From: an uncultured Pseudanabaenaceae cyanobacterium
GTDB taxonomy: Bacteria > Cyanobacteriota > Cyanobacteriia > PCC-9006 > JAAUQQ01
Direction: 5' to 3'
Length of the DNA: 64,000 bases
Assembly: GCA_938002085.1 (NCBI GenBank)
Contig: CALLAT010000112.1
Location: 1 to 64,000 of the forward strand
Shown: positions 34,923 through 44,470 of the stretch, one piece after another
How positions within the stretch are numbered: the stretch's first letter is position 1
Layout: the number at the start of each line of letters is the position of its first letter
The notes under the pieces: model-generated
What the model was told of the DNA's origin: nothing
Seen by the model: the letters and a program-made list of their open reading frames with translations, nothing else
Database searches by the model: none
Position numbers and translations under genes: made by a program

Positions 34923-36653
34923 CTACTTTCCAGCCTTGGCTTTCTTCTTCCCCTTCCGCTCCTTCTCTTTTTCCTTTTGCTTTTCGCGCTTGGCCGCAGC
35001 CTTGGCTTCCTTCTCTGCCTCGATCGCTTTCAACCGAGCCTTCTCCTTCTCCTCTGCCTTCTTGTCCAAGTAATAGTGGTAGTCACCGCGATAGACCACC
35101 AGTTGACCATCCCGCACTTCGACGATCTTGTTGGCGACGCGGGAGATGAAGAAGCGATCGTGGGAGACGATTACCACTGTGCCGTCTTCGTAGTTGCTGA
35201 GGGAGTCCTCCAGCATCTCCTTGGCAGGAATGTCCAAATGGTTGGTGGGCTCGTCCAGGACCAGCAGGTTCATGGGCTGTAGCAGCATTTTGGCGAGGGC
35301 CAAGCGCGCTTTCTCGCCACCGCTGAGGGCTTCAACATTCTTGAAAGCGGTTTCGCCACTGAAGAGGAATTGGCCCAGGAGGGTGCGGACTTCTTCGTTT
35401 TTCCAGTCGGGCACTTCGTCGTGGATGGTGGCCATGACGGTTTTGCTCAGGTCTAGGGCTTCGGCCTGGTTCTGCTCGAAGTAGCCGGGGATAACTTGGT
35501 GCTCGCCCAGTTTGACGGAGCCGTCGGTGGGCTCTTCCATGCCCATCAGCAGGCGCAGCAGGGTGGACTTGCCTGCACCGTTGGGGCCGACGATGGCAAT
35601 GCGATCGCCCCGTTCCACCAGCAAGTTTGCCCCTAGGAACAAAATATTGTCGTTGTACTCATGGACCAAGTCTTTGGCAATAATCACCTCGCGGCCACTG
35701 CGGGGGGCAGGGGGAAAGCGGAAGCGCAGGCTACGGACTTTAGCATCGGGTAACTCGATGCGATCGATCTTCGCCAGTTGCTTCTCGCGACTCTTAGCCT
35801 GGGTTGAACGGGTGGCGCTGGCGCGGAATTTCTCGACGAAGGCCTGCTGTTTATCCAGCTCTTTCTTCTGGCGTTCGTAGGTGGATTGCTGGGTGGCGCG
35901 GTTAAATTCTTTTTGCTCCAGGTACTGGGAGTAGTTGCCCAGGTAGCTGGCGGAGACGCCCCGCTCGGTCTCGACGATTTGGTTGCAGAGGCGGTCGAGG
36001 AACTCTCTATCGTGGGAGACGATGACCATAGGCGTGGTCAGGCCCAAGAGATATTTCTCCAGCCACTCGATGGTTTCCAGGTCGAGGTGGTTGGTCGGCT
36101 CGTCCAAGAGGAGAAGGTCGGGAGACTGGAGCATGATCTTGCCCAGGCCCATGCGCATCTGCCAGCCACCGCTGAAGCTGGAAACGAGTCGATCGCCGTC
36201 TTCATCACTGAAGTTCAACTGGGGCAGCAGCTTCTCAACGTCTGCCTCTAGGTCATAGCCATTCAGCCCCTCAAACTCCCGCTGGTAGCGGTCCATTTGC
36301 TTGAGCAATTTGTCCAGGTTCTCGGGCTCGGTCTCCATGCGGTGCTGAACATCCAGCAGCTTCTCGTGAACTTCGTTGGCCTGGCTGAAAGCGCGGAAGA
36401 GCTCTTCGCGGACGGTGTTGGTGGAGATAACGTCGAATTCTTGGCTCAAGTAGGCGATGTTCATCCCATTGGGGCGGATGATTTCGCCGGAGGTGGGCTC
36501 AATGCGGCCCGCCACGATATTGAGCTGGGTGGACTTACCTGCGCCGTTGACGCCGACTAGGCCGATGCGATCGCCCGGCTTCACTTCCCAGTTAACGTCC
36601 TTCAGGACTTCGCCCGTGGGATAGATTTTGCTGATGTGTTCAAGGCGCAGCAT
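34923..36653 (-). CDS. ABC-F family ATPase (translation factor type)
   Basis: 576 residues with two ABC cassettes in one chain and no membrane domain. The first has GVNGAGKST (34-42), SGGWQMRMGLGK and LLLLDEPTNHLD; the second has GPNGAGKST (about 352-360), LSGGEKARLALAK and LLVLDEPTNHLD. The inter-cassette P-site-tRNA-interaction linker (about 245-300) is basic and helical. The C-terminus is a Lys/Glu-rich tail (KEKARLKAIEAEKEAK). ABC-F proteins act on stalled ribosomes. Cyanobacteria have several; the paralogue (Uup- or EttA-like) is not decided here. Confidence 0.9.
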   Translation of the reverse strand: MLRLEHISKIYPTGEVLKDVNWEVKPGDRIGLVGVNGAGKSTQLNIVAGRIEPTSGEIIRPNGMNIAYLSQEFDVISTNTVREELFRAFSQANEVHEKLLDVQHRMETEPENLDKLLKQMDRYQREFEGLNGYDLEADVEKLLPQLNFSDEDGDRLVSSFSGGWQMRMGLGKIMLQSPDLLLLDEPTNHLDLETIEWLEKYLLGLTTPMVIVSHDREFLDRLCNQIVETERGVSASYLGNYSQYLEQKEFNRATQQSTYERQKKELDKQQAFVEKFRASATRSTQAKSREKQLAKIDRIELPDAKVRSLRFRFPPAPRSGREVIIAKDLVHEYNDNILFLGANLLVERGDRIAIVGPNGAGKSTLLRLLMGMEEPTDGSVKLGEHQVIPGYFEQNQAEALDLSKTVMATIHDEVPDWKNEEVRTLLGQFLFSGETAFKNVEALSGGEKARLALAKMLLQPMNLLVLDEPTNHLDIPAKEMLEDSLSNYEDGTVVIVSHDRFFISRVANKIVEVRDGQLVVYRGDYHYYLDKKAEEKEKARLKAIEAEKEAKAAAKREKQKEKEKERKGKKKAKAGK

Positions 36654-37071
36654 AGGGTCTTGGTGGCGAAGGGAAGTGGATAGGGCCGGTTCCTAGATCA
36701 ATCTCTGGGCCGGTCATCTTGCTGCCAACAGCGGACTCGCTGCTCTCAGCACTATTGCAAATTGTTGCAATCTGTATCCCTAGCTTAATGCCTTTGCTCC
36801 CGAGTCGGTAGTGGGTGGGGCTTAAATCTTGAGACTTTATGGAAGATCAAGCCAGCGGGGGGCGGGCATTGAGGGATCGGATTTTCGCAGGGGCAAAGCC
36901 TAATCCTAGCTTCATACTCTGGCCGTATAGAAGCTGAGGAAGGGATGAAGTTGCCACAGAATTCAGAATGATCTATCTAGGCTTTGAAGCAGCCTTCACA
37001 ACGAAAGCACCCCTCTACCTCGCTGGGTTTAGGCGGTTTTGCTCTTGATTGCTGTAGCTTCTCTATCTGCC
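36654..37071. other. 418-bp divergent intergenic region
   Basis: Lies between the ABC-F gene and the secreted-protein gene at 37072. It must hold both promoters; I see no strong hairpin or repeat. Confidence 0.5.
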
Positions 37072-37722
37072 ATGAATCTCCGTTTTTTGCTCTGCTCGAC
37101 TTTGACCGCCCTGGCTGTGGCGGGTGCCCCAGGACTGGCCCCGGTCGTCGCCCCGGTGATGGCCCAAGAAGTTGATGAGTTTGGTGACCCCATCTCTTCC
37201 GAAGTGAATCTGGATTTCACGAAGTACCGTGTGGTCAATGCCGGAGACTGGCGCTCGGCCAATGCCAAGGTGCCCTGGTCTACCCCAGTGATCGTGCGGG
37301 ATGACTTTGACGGTGACTACTTGGCAGTCTTCGACAAGAACTATCAAAAGAACTTCTTTGGTGAGTCCGAGCATGGCATTGTCAGCAACTGGTCTCGCAA
37401 TCAGCTGCGGGTGTTTGCCTATGACAGCTTCAAGATTTGCTCCGGCTTCTTTTGCAATCGCAAGGTTGAAACCCGAGAAACCCAGACCGTGGCCATTAAG
37501 GCGGGCGATCAGGTCTTTCGCCTAGAGGGGGAAGATGGTAACTATCCCATCTCCGAAGCGCTGGCTGTGGCACTGCGCGATGCGCCTCCTGGTGAGACCA
37601 AAATTAAGGTGAAGCTGGAAGGTCGGGGTGAAGCGATTACCAGTGATATTGGCAAAAACACCGTCGCGGCTTGGGAGACGGTTTACCAAGATGCCAAGGG
37701 TGGGGCGATCGCATCCCAGTAA
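37072..37722 (+). CDS. Uncharacterised exported protein
   Basis: About 216 residues from the ATG at 37072 (the longest frame starts with a TTG at 37039). A signal peptide (FLLCSTLTALAVAGAPGLAP) ends near AQEVDEFGD. The mature part is acidic and contains a Cys pair region FKICSGFFCNRK. No family recognised. Likely periplasmic. The next gene, tenA, starts 179 bp later on the same strand. Confidence 0.68.
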   Translation: MNLRFLLCSTLTALAVAGAPGLAPVVAPVMAQEVDEFGDPISSEVNLDFTKYRVVNAGDWRSANAKVPWSTPVIVRDDFDGDYLAVFDKNYQKNFFGESEHGIVSNWSRNQLRVFAYDSFKICSGFFCNRKVETRETQTVAIKAGDQVFRLEGEDGNYPISEALAVALRDAPPGETKIKVKLEGRGEAITSDIGKNTVAAWETVYQDAKGGAIASQ

Positions 37723-37901
37723 CGCTCAGCATTGGCCCAAGCGATTTATCTGAGAAGACTGTGCCTCGGCATTGGGGTACAGCCACTGTTGAGATACAGC
37801 AACTTAGGGCTGAGACCGTATCATTGCAAAGAAAGAGGCCCCTGCTCGGTTCGCTTTTAACCGGGCTGGGGCTGATTCTTATTAATGCAGCTCTCTAATC
37901 C

Positions 37902-38552
37902 ATGACCTTTGCCACCCAGCTTTGGGATGCCAATCAGCCTCTGGCCCAAGCCTGCCTCGATAACGCCTTTGTTCAAGGCATCGGCAACGGCAGCCTGCCC
38001 AAGGCTAAGTTTGCCTACTACGTCGGCCAAGATGCCTTCTTCCTCGATTCTTTTGCCCGAGCCTACAGCGTCTGCGCTGCCAAGGCTCCGGACTCGGAGG
38101 CCTTTGGGGTGTTCCATGACCTCGCTGGGGGCGTGCTAGAAGAACTCAAGCTCCATGGTGGCTATGCCCAGGATTGGGGCGTTGATCTCAACAATATTTC
38201 GCCCGGTGTCACCACCCGCCGCTACGTAGATTTCCTCGTCGCTACGGCCTGGAGCCAAGACATTGGCGTGACTGCGGCGGCCATGGCTCCCTGTATGCGG
38301 CTCTATGCCTACTTGGGGCAGCAGCTCGCCAAGGACGGTGTCCCCGAGCATGGCTACAGCGACTGGATTAAGACCTACAGCGAAAGCTTTTTCGAGGATC
38401 TCGCTCGCCAGTTAGAAGCCCTGCTAGAGCAATACGGGCAAGCTAACAATACTGTTCGTATTGCCGCCCAGGGAGCCTACGCCTACGCCATGCAATGTGA
38501 ATTGGACTTTTTCCAAGCGGCCTGGGAGATAGACAAACAGGAGGCCACCTAA
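37902..38552 (+). CDS. tenA: TenA family (thiaminase II-like) protein
   Basis: 216 residues, all-helical TenA fold. It keeps the likely catalytic Cys131 in APCMRLYAYLG and the terminal glutamate region CELDFFQAAW. TenA enzymes salvage thiamine pyrimidine (aminopyrimidine hydrolysis) in the cytoplasm. The stop codon overlaps the next start in TAATG (38550-38554), so it is translationally coupled to ktrB. Thiamine genes are not seen nearby; the pairing with a potassium transporter is unusual. Confidence 0.88.
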   Translation: MTFATQLWDANQPLAQACLDNAFVQGIGNGSLPKAKFAYYVGQDAFFLDSFARAYSVCAAKAPDSEAFGVFHDLAGGVLEELKLHGGYAQDWGVDLNNISPGVTTRRYVDFLVATAWSQDIGVTAAAMAPCMRLYAYLGQQLAKDGVPEHGYSDWIKTYSESFFEDLARQLEALLEQYGQANNTVRIAAQGAYAYAMQCELDFFQAAWEIDKQEAT

Positions 38553-39922
38553 TGGGCGTCCCTCGCACAATTTGTCTCGGCTTCCTAGCCATGATCACCG
38601 TGGGCACGCTGCTGCTGGTGCTGCCGCTCTCCGTGGCCGATCCACTGTCTGCGGTTAATGCCCCTGAGGAATACAATCTGCTACTGGCTTGGGTGATTGC
38701 TCTATTCACGGCGACTTCAGCAGTCTGCGTTACGGGCCTCTCTGTGGTGGATGTGAGCCAGTATTACAACGGCTTTGGTCAGCTGATTGTCTTGCTCCTG
38801 GCTCAGATTGGCGGCTTGGGCTACATGACCGCCACGACATTTTTGATTCTGCTCCTGGGGCGACGCTTCTGCCTCAAGGACAAAATCGCGATTCAGCAGA
38901 CGATGGATACGCCAGGCATGGCGGGGGCCAAGCAGCTGATCCAGTCGATCATCTCCCTGACGCTGATTTTTGAGCTCACTGGGGCATTTCTGTTAATGCT
39001 GGCCTGGGTGCCGGAAATGGGCCTAGGCAAGGGCATCTGGTTCTCGATTTTTCATAGTGTTAGCGCCTTTAACAATGCGGGCTTCAGTCTGTTTCCCGAC
39101 AGTCTGGTGGGCTATGCCCAGTCACCCGTCGTCATGTTTGCCATCAGCCTGATGATTATTGCCGGGGGCATTGGCTATCAGGTGATTATGGAAGGCTTCT
39201 TAGCCCTGCGGGAGTTCTTAAAAAAGGGACCTGGCAAGTTCTGGGTGTCGTTGCAATTCAAGGTGGTGACTAGCAGTTCTTTAGTGCTGTTGATCGGTGG
39301 AGCGATCGCTTTCCTAATCACGGAATACAACAACCCCAACACCCTGGGCGCGGAAGTTGCCTTTTGGCCAAAACTGATGCTGGCCTGGTTCCAGTCCGTC
39401 ACCACCCGCACCGCAGGCTTCAATAGCCTCGACATTGGCAAAATGACCACGGCGGGCTTATTTCTGACCATTGCCTTTATGTTCGTGGGAGCTAGCCCTG
39501 GTGGCACAGGGGGCGGCGTCAAAACCACCACCATGCGAGTTTTAGTGGACTGCACAAGGGCCGTTCTACGGGGTAAGCAAGAGGTCGTCTGCTATAACCG
39601 TCGTCTGCCCACGGAACTGATTCTTAAGGCCGTGGCTGTGGTCTTCGGCTCCATGATGAGCGTTATCCTCTGCACCGTGCTTCTGTCCTGGGCAGAGCCG
39701 ACTATTCCCTTTATTGAACTCTTTTTTGAGGCCGTGTCTGCTTACGCCACGGTGGGAATCTCCACGGGCATCACCGGGATTTTGTCCTTACCCAGTAAGC
39801 TACTGGTGATTCTCACCATGTATGCCGGGCGAGTTGGCATTTTGCTCTTGATCTCAGCCTTGATTAGTGAATCCAAACCCAGCTCGATTCGCTATCCCGA
39901 AGATGACCTACTGGTGGGCTAA
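38552..39922 (+). CDS. ktrB: Ktr/TrkH family potassium transporter, membrane subunit
   Basis: 456 residues with four M1-P-M2-type repeats. Selectivity-filter-like segments are SAVCVTGLSVVDV, SAFNNAGFSLF, TRTAGFNSLD and YATVGISTG, which carry the conserved filter glycines. It takes up K+ (with Na+ in KtrB of Synechocystis) at the plasma membrane. It starts inside the tenA stop (TAATG). ktrA follows after 69 bp, as expected for a Ktr pair. Confidence 0.93.
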   Translation: MGVPRTICLGFLAMITVGTLLLVLPLSVADPLSAVNAPEEYNLLLAWVIALFTATSAVCVTGLSVVDVSQYYNGFGQLIVLLLAQIGGLGYMTATTFLILLLGRRFCLKDKIAIQQTMDTPGMAGAKQLIQSIISLTLIFELTGAFLLMLAWVPEMGLGKGIWFSIFHSVSAFNNAGFSLFPDSLVGYAQSPVVMFAISLMIIAGGIGYQVIMEGFLALREFLKKGPGKFWVSLQFKVVTSSSLVLLIGGAIAFLITEYNNPNTLGAEVAFWPKLMLAWFQSVTTRTAGFNSLDIGKMTTAGLFLTIAFMFVGASPGGTGGGVKTTTMRVLVDCTRAVLRGKQEVVCYNRRLPTELILKAVAVVFGSMMSVILCTVLLSWAEPTIPFIELFFEAVSAYATVGISTGITGILSLPSKLLVILTMYAGRVGILLLISALISESKPSSIRYPEDDLLVG

Positions 39923-39991
39923 TGGTCTCGCCATTGGTTCTATTGCCAACGTTTTGTCCAACGTCATTGATTTTAGTTAAGGTGGCCCGCT

Positions 39992-40699
39992 GTGAATTTC
40001 TCTGGAATGAACCCGTTTCGCAACGTCAAAGCTGATAACCATCAATACGCCGTGATTGGTCTGGGGCGCTTTGGCCGTGCCGTTTGCTCAACGCTCCATC
40101 AGCTGGGCCATGATGTCTTGGGTATTGATACCAGCGAAAAGCTTGTTGCCCAGGCGATCGCGGAGCAGTACACCGCCCATGCCGTACAGCTAGATTCCAC
40201 GGAGCCCATGGCATTGAAGGAAGCCGGGGTGTTTGAATTCGACACGGTGATTGTGGCGATTGGCAATTACATCCAAGAGAGCGTCATCACCACCCTCAAC
40301 CTCAAAGAGGGCGGCGTGCCCCACGTGGTGGCCAAAGCCTCCAACGATGTCCATGGCAAGCTGTTGCAAAAAATTGGGGCTGACCGCGTTGTCTTTCCTG
40401 AACATGAGATGGGCTGCAACCTAGCCCGTTCCCTCACCCGTCCCAACATTTTGGAGCGCCTGATTCTGGACGAGGAGCACAGCGTTGTCGAGATCACGGT
40501 ACCGAATGAGTTTGACGGTCAAACCATCGCGGAGCTGAACCTGCGCAGTCGCTTTGGCCTCAATCTCTTAGCCCTGGGCGAAGACAAAAACCATTTTCAA
40601 ATTAATCCCAATCCCAACCAGCGACTGCACAAGGGACAGGTGATGGTGGTCATTGGGGATACCAGCGCGATCGAGCAATTGGCAGAGGAGAAGGGCTAG
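39992..40699 (+). CDS. ktrA: Ktr potassium system regulatory subunit (RCK/TrkA-N)
   Basis: 235 residues. An N-terminal Rossmann domain binds nucleotide, with VIGLGRFGRAV (Gly23-Gly28) and Asp46 at the end of strand 2. The C-terminal TrkA-C domain follows from about residue 150. It gates KtrB in response to ATP/NAD. The GTG start at 39992 has AAGGTGG upstream; ATG at 40007 is the alternative. The stop codon is overlapped by a copy of a MITE end (see 40699-40724). Confidence 0.92.
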   Translation: MNFSGMNPFRNVKADNHQYAVIGLGRFGRAVCSTLHQLGHDVLGIDTSEKLVAQAIAEQYTAHAVQLDSTEPMALKEAGVFEFDTVIVAIGNYIQESVITTLNLKEGGVPHVVAKASNDVHGKLLQKIGADRVVFPEHEMGCNLARSLTRPNILERLILDEEHSVVEITVPNEFDGQTIAELNLRSRFGLNLLALGEDKNHFQINPNPNQRLHKGQVMVVIGDTSAIEQLAEEKG

Positions 40700-40724
40700 G
40701 CCGAATTCTCAAACAACCTCTAAC
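40699..40724. repeat. Solo end of a MITE/IS-like element after ktrA
   Basis: 26 bp that differ in one position from the right end of the element at 55274-55402 (GGCCGAATT, then CAAACAACCTC and TAAC). It begins at the last base of the ktrA stop codon. Only one end is present here, so it looks like a remnant. Confidence 0.6.
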
Positions 40725-40788
40725 CGCGATTTAATAGGTATGGCCCTGGGGTAACCCATGGCGATCGCAAGTAGAGCAAAGAAATCCC

Positions 40789-41922
40789 ATGCCCCGCATC
40801 ATCGGTCTCATGAGCGGCACCTCCGTAGACGGTATTGACGCTGCCCTCGTCGAAATTTCCGGTGGCCAAACCGACCTCCAGGTTCATTTGGTGAATGGCT
40901 TGGTTCATCCTTTTTCCGAGCCTCTCCGGGAGCAGATCTTGGCGGTTTGCAGTGGGGAAGCCATCTCAATGGAAGCCATGGCGGAGCTGGATGATGCCAT
41001 TGCGAAGGCCTTTGCTGAAGCTGCGATCGCCGTCAACCAAGGCCATCCCCCCGCTGACCTAATCGGCTCCCATGGCCAAACCCTCTTCCACCGCCCCGCC
41101 GCTGATGGCGTCATGGGCTATTCTCTTCAGCTAGGTCGGGGTGCCTTGATTGCAAACCTCACCGGCATCCCCACTGTTTCCAACTTCCGCGTTGCCGACA
41201 TTGCCGCTGGCGGTCAAGGTGCCCCGCTCGTCCCTCCAGTCGATGCTTATCTACTGGGTCACCCCACCGAACATCGCTGCATCCAAAACATTGGTGGTAT
41301 CGGCAACGTCACCTATCTGCCCCCCACTTCAAACCCGGGCTGGCAACAACAGGTCCTTGGCTGGGACACCGGGCCGGGCAACAGTCTCCTCGATCTGGCC
41401 GTGCAACGCCTGTCTAAAGGCGAACTGAGCTATGACGCTGATGGAGCTTGGGCAGCCCAAGGCAAGCCTGACGAAAGTCTGGTTGCGGAATGGCTCAACC
41501 ATCCCTACTTCGCCCAGTCACCCCCAAAATCCACGGGCCGCGAGCTGTTTGGCTGGACCTATTGGGAGCAATGTTTGGCTCAAGCCACAGCTAGAGACCT
41601 CGCAGATGCAGACCTATTGGCGAGTCTCACCGAGCTGACGGCTTGCTCCATTGCAAACAGCTACCGGGATAGCTTGCCTCAGTTGCCCGATCGCCTACTG
41701 CTCTGTGGGGGCGGTGTACGCAATGGCTATTTGTTAAGGCGTCTAAGCCATCATTTACCGGGTGTTGCCCTGCAATCCACCAATGAAGCGGGGCTGAATG
41801 CTGACTATAAAGAGGCGATCGCCTTTGCCGTTCTAGCCCATTGGAATCACCAAGGATTACCGGGCAATATGCCCGCTGTTACAGGTGCCCTGCGAGCAGT
41901 AGTATTAGGTGAATTGGCCTAG
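40789..41922 (+). CDS. anmK: Anhydro-N-acetylmuramic acid kinase
   Basis: 377 residues. The sugar kinase of the peptidoglycan recycling pathway: phosphorylates and opens 1,6-anhydro-MurNAc to MurNAc-6-P. It begins [17 protein letters not shown] and contains [32 protein letters not shown] in parts, [12 protein letters not shown] and GWDTGPGN, the full family signature. It follows ktrA by 89 bp on the same strand. A MurQ-type etherase is not in the window. Confidence 0.95.
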   Translation: MPRIIGLMSGTSVDGIDAALVEISGGQTDLQVHLVNGLVHPFSEPLREQILAVCSGEAISMEAMAELDDAIAKAFAEAAIAVNQGHPPADLIGSHGQTLFHRPAADGVMGYSLQLGRGALIANLTGIPTVSNFRVADIAAGGQGAPLVPPVDAYLLGHPTEHRCIQNIGGIGNVTYLPPTSNPGWQQQVLGWDTGPGNSLLDLAVQRLSKGELSYDADGAWAAQGKPDESLVAEWLNHPYFAQSPPKSTGRELFGWTYWEQCLAQATARDLADADLLASLTELTACSIANSYRDSLPQLPDRLLLCGGGVRNGYLLRRLSHHLPGVALQSTNEAGLNADYKEAIAFAVLAHWNHQGLPGNMPAVTGALRAVVLGELA

Positions 41923-41994
41923 GCAGTTCACTCTCGAAAAGAGTATAAAATTTGCGTGCTAGCATGGGCACACAGGGCGCTGAGGATAGTTCGA

Positions 41995-42435
41995 GTGGCA
42001 CACTCGTTTTTATTAGAAACTGGCATTTGGAATTCCCAGGGGAGTTGGATTAACCCTGATGGCTCCACCCTGCCATTTCAAGGGAAAACCATGATCTCCT
42101 GGAGTGAAGACTCCTGGTTTGCCATGGTGACCAAATTTGTCTTTCAAGATGGCGATCGCGATGATCTCATCTGGCGCTACCGGGGGCGCTTAACCGAACC
42201 AGGGCGGCGCTATACCTTTTTGCTAGAACACAGCGAAATTGGAAAAATGGAAGGTGAAGGGGTCATTGGTGAGAAAACTATCACGCAACGCTCCTGGGCT
42301 TTGAATGACTCCCAAAGCCGTAGCACCTTCGAGAGCCTGGTCCGTCTAGATGCGAATTCCTATCAATTTTCCAGTGCAACGATGGCGAGTCATCGCCTCG
42401 GTACTATCGCAGAAGCAGTCTTTGAGCGGGTCTAG
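41995..42435 (+). CDS. Uncharacterised cyanobacterial protein
   Basis: About 146 residues from a GTG at 41995 with AGGA eight bases upstream; an in-frame GTG at 41956 gives 159. The sequence is beta-rich and aromatic (LLETGIWNSQGSWINPDGSTLPFQGK in parts, ISWSEDSWFAMVTKFVF, WRYRGRLTEPGRRYTFLLEHSE), suggesting a lipocalin/DUF1579-like barrel. I cannot name the family. Same strand as anmK, 72 bp after it. Confidence 0.62.
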   Translation: MAHSFLLETGIWNSQGSWINPDGSTLPFQGKTMISWSEDSWFAMVTKFVFQDGDRDDLIWRYRGRLTEPGRRYTFLLEHSEIGKMEGEGVIGEKTITQRSWALNDSQSRSTFESLVRLDANSYQFSSATMASHRLGTIAEAVFERV

Positions 42436-42774
42436 AATTACTCCCCCTAGGCTCTGGTCTTTTGGCTCAAGTTGCCTTTAAACGGGAACTATAAAATCGC
42501 AGTGAGGTGATGGTGCTTGACCTTTGATTGCTAAGCAGGATAATTGCTGGGGAGCCCCTGGGGTAAGCCAGACTGGAGATACTGCTTAGGCGAGATCTAG
42601 AGACTTTCTGATCTACCTGGAGTAACCTATTGACTCCGGGTAAAAATTAAAAAGTCCTAGTTGGTTTTGGTTTGGGGAAATACTGCTTCACGCTGGATTG
42701 CTTGATTCAGTGTTGTTCTATTCCCATCGTCGCTTCTAACGCTTCACTTTGATACGCAGTGCGCGAGTCTTGCT
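42436..42774. other. 339-bp gap before the Ser/Thr kinase gene
   Basis: No gene or strong hairpin seen. It presumably carries the promoter of the kinase gene. Confidence 0.5.
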
Positions 42775-44385
42775 ATGGCACCGGCAGATCCAAATATCGG
42801 ACGCATCCTCGATAATCGCTATGAGCTGATCGAGCTGGTGGGCAAGGGCGCTATGGGCCGAGTCTACCTGGCTCGCCATGCCAAGCTCGGGGGGGCCGTC
42901 GCCGTCAAATTTCTCTCCCAAGCCTTGCTGGGGGACAAGATGCGGGAGCGCTTTTTCACCGAAGCCCAGACCTGCGCCCACCTAGGCCAAGAAAGCATCC
43001 ATATTGTCCGCGTCAGCGATTTTGGCGTCGATGAGCAAGATATTCCTTTCTACGTAATGGAGTATCTCCAAGGTGAAAGTCTGAGCAGCCTGCTCAGTAA
43101 TGAGCCCTTAGCCCTACCCCGCTTCCTCGGCATTACTCGCCAAACCTGCCTGGGCCTCAAAGCAGCCCATGAGGGCATTGTGCTTAATGGCAAGCGCTGC
43201 CCCATCATTCACCGGGATATTAAGCCCAGCAATATTCTGGTTACTCCCGACGAAACAATGGGTGAACTGACCAAGGTCCTGGACTTTGGCATCGCTAAAC
43301 TGATCCAAGAAGATGCCAGTCAGACCCAGGGCTTTATGGGCACCTTGGCCTACTCCTCTCCAGAACAGATGGAGGGCCAGGAACTTACCCTCAGGTCTGA
43401 CATCTACAGCCTGGGCATTGTTATGTTCCAGAGCTTGACGGGCAAATTACCCGTGTATACCGAAAACCACACCTTCGGTGGCTGGTACAAGGCCCATCAC
43501 TCCATGCCGCCGCGCCAGTTCAGCGAGGTTGCTTCTCACCTCAAGCTTCCCCAGAGTCTCAGTGCTCTGATTTACGGTTGCCTAGAGAAGAAGCCAGAGA
43601 ATCGCCCGGCTAATATGTCGGAGATTCTCGATGGACTCAAGCCATTGGAGCAGCGATTTGGGGTAGGCCGTCAGATTGGCCATCGCATTCAGGCTACGCT
43701 GGCTCGCTTGCCAGTGGTGAAGTCCAACCCTGAGGACAATCAGAAAAATCCCCCCAGCATTGACGAGATTTGTTTACTTCAGGCTTGGCCTAAAAATAAA
43801 CCTACGGCGCGCATTGTTTTCCCTCAAAAACTCAAGACGAGCCAAGGCCCCAAGCCAACTCTGTGGGTGATGTTGCCCAAGGCTGAGATCCAGCAGCTGA
43901 AGGTCAGCCGCCTCTATACCCAGGTGTATCGCAACTTCCTTTGCACCATGGCGCCCCATCCCATGCTGATGTGGCTAACTGCGTTGCACAATCGCTTCTA
44001 TCACGAGGATCAAGAGGCGCGTTGGTTAACCTGCTTCTTGGATTTAAAGTCTAAGCATGGCCAGAGTTTTGCTGAGCTTTTGGCAGAGCAAGGGGAATAT
44101 CGAGTGTTGTTCTTTGCCCTTGAAGAGCCTCGCCGTTGTGCCCATGTGCTGACGACGAAGATTAATAAGGCCCAATGCAGCTTGATGAAACAGTGGGTGA
44201 TTACTGGTCGGGGTTGGCAAGGGCAGGGACAGCCAACGCTCAGTAAGAACATGTTGCGGGGAGAGTTGGATCGGATTAAGCCCCAGGTTCAGCAGAATTT
44301 GGATACTCTGACTGGGATTGATGGTAACCGAGTGCCATCTCGAGGGGATGGCGATGATGAAGAACCCCAGCCGGCGAGTGCCTAA
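42775..44385 (+). CDS. Hanks-type Ser/Thr protein kinase
   Basis: 536 residues. The kinase domain (15-290) has the Gly-rich loop LVGKGAMGRVYLA, Lys45 (VAVKFL), catalytic HRDIKPSN (Asp148), DFG (Asp170) and APE-like SSPEQM. The C-terminal ~230 residues are unrecognised but soluble, without the membrane helix seen in PknB-type kinases. It phosphorylates Ser/Thr of unknown targets in the cytoplasm. A strong terminator follows. Confidence 0.9.
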   Translation: MAPADPNIGRILDNRYELIELVGKGAMGRVYLARHAKLGGAVAVKFLSQALLGDKMRERFFTEAQTCAHLGQESIHIVRVSDFGVDEQDIPFYVMEYLQGESLSSLLSNEPLALPRFLGITRQTCLGLKAAHEGIVLNGKRCPIIHRDIKPSNILVTPDETMGELTKVLDFGIAKLIQEDASQTQGFMGTLAYSSPEQMEGQELTLRSDIYSLGIVMFQSLTGKLPVYTENHTFGGWYKAHHSMPPRQFSEVASHLKLPQSLSALIYGCLEKKPENRPANMSEILDGLKPLEQRFGVGRQIGHRIQATLARLPVVKSNPEDNQKNPPSIDEICLLQAWPKNKPTARIVFPQKLKTSQGPKPTLWVMLPKAEIQQLKVSRLYTQVYRNFLCTMAPHPMLMWLTALHNRFYHEDQEARWLTCFLDLKSKHGQSFAELLAEQGEYRVLFFALEEPRRCAHVLTTKINKAQCSLMKQWVITGRGWQGQGQPTLSKNMLRGELDRIKPQVQQNLDTLTGIDGNRVPSRGDGDDEEPQPASA

Positions 44386-44401
44386 CTTCTTGTCTGAAAT
44401 A

Positions 44402-44442
44402 TTAAAGGCCCTGCTGAAATCTCTCTTCAGCAGGGCCTTTAA
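44402..44442. terminator. 17-bp terminator after the Ser/Thr kinase gene
   Basis: TTAAAGGCCCTGCTGAA (44402-44418) pairs perfectly with 44426-44442 around a 7-nt loop, followed by CTTTT. It lies 17 bp beyond the kinase stop and can serve the convergent universal stress gene as well. Confidence 0.9.
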
Positions 44443-44470
44443 CTTTTAATATCTCAGTTTGATACTGAGT

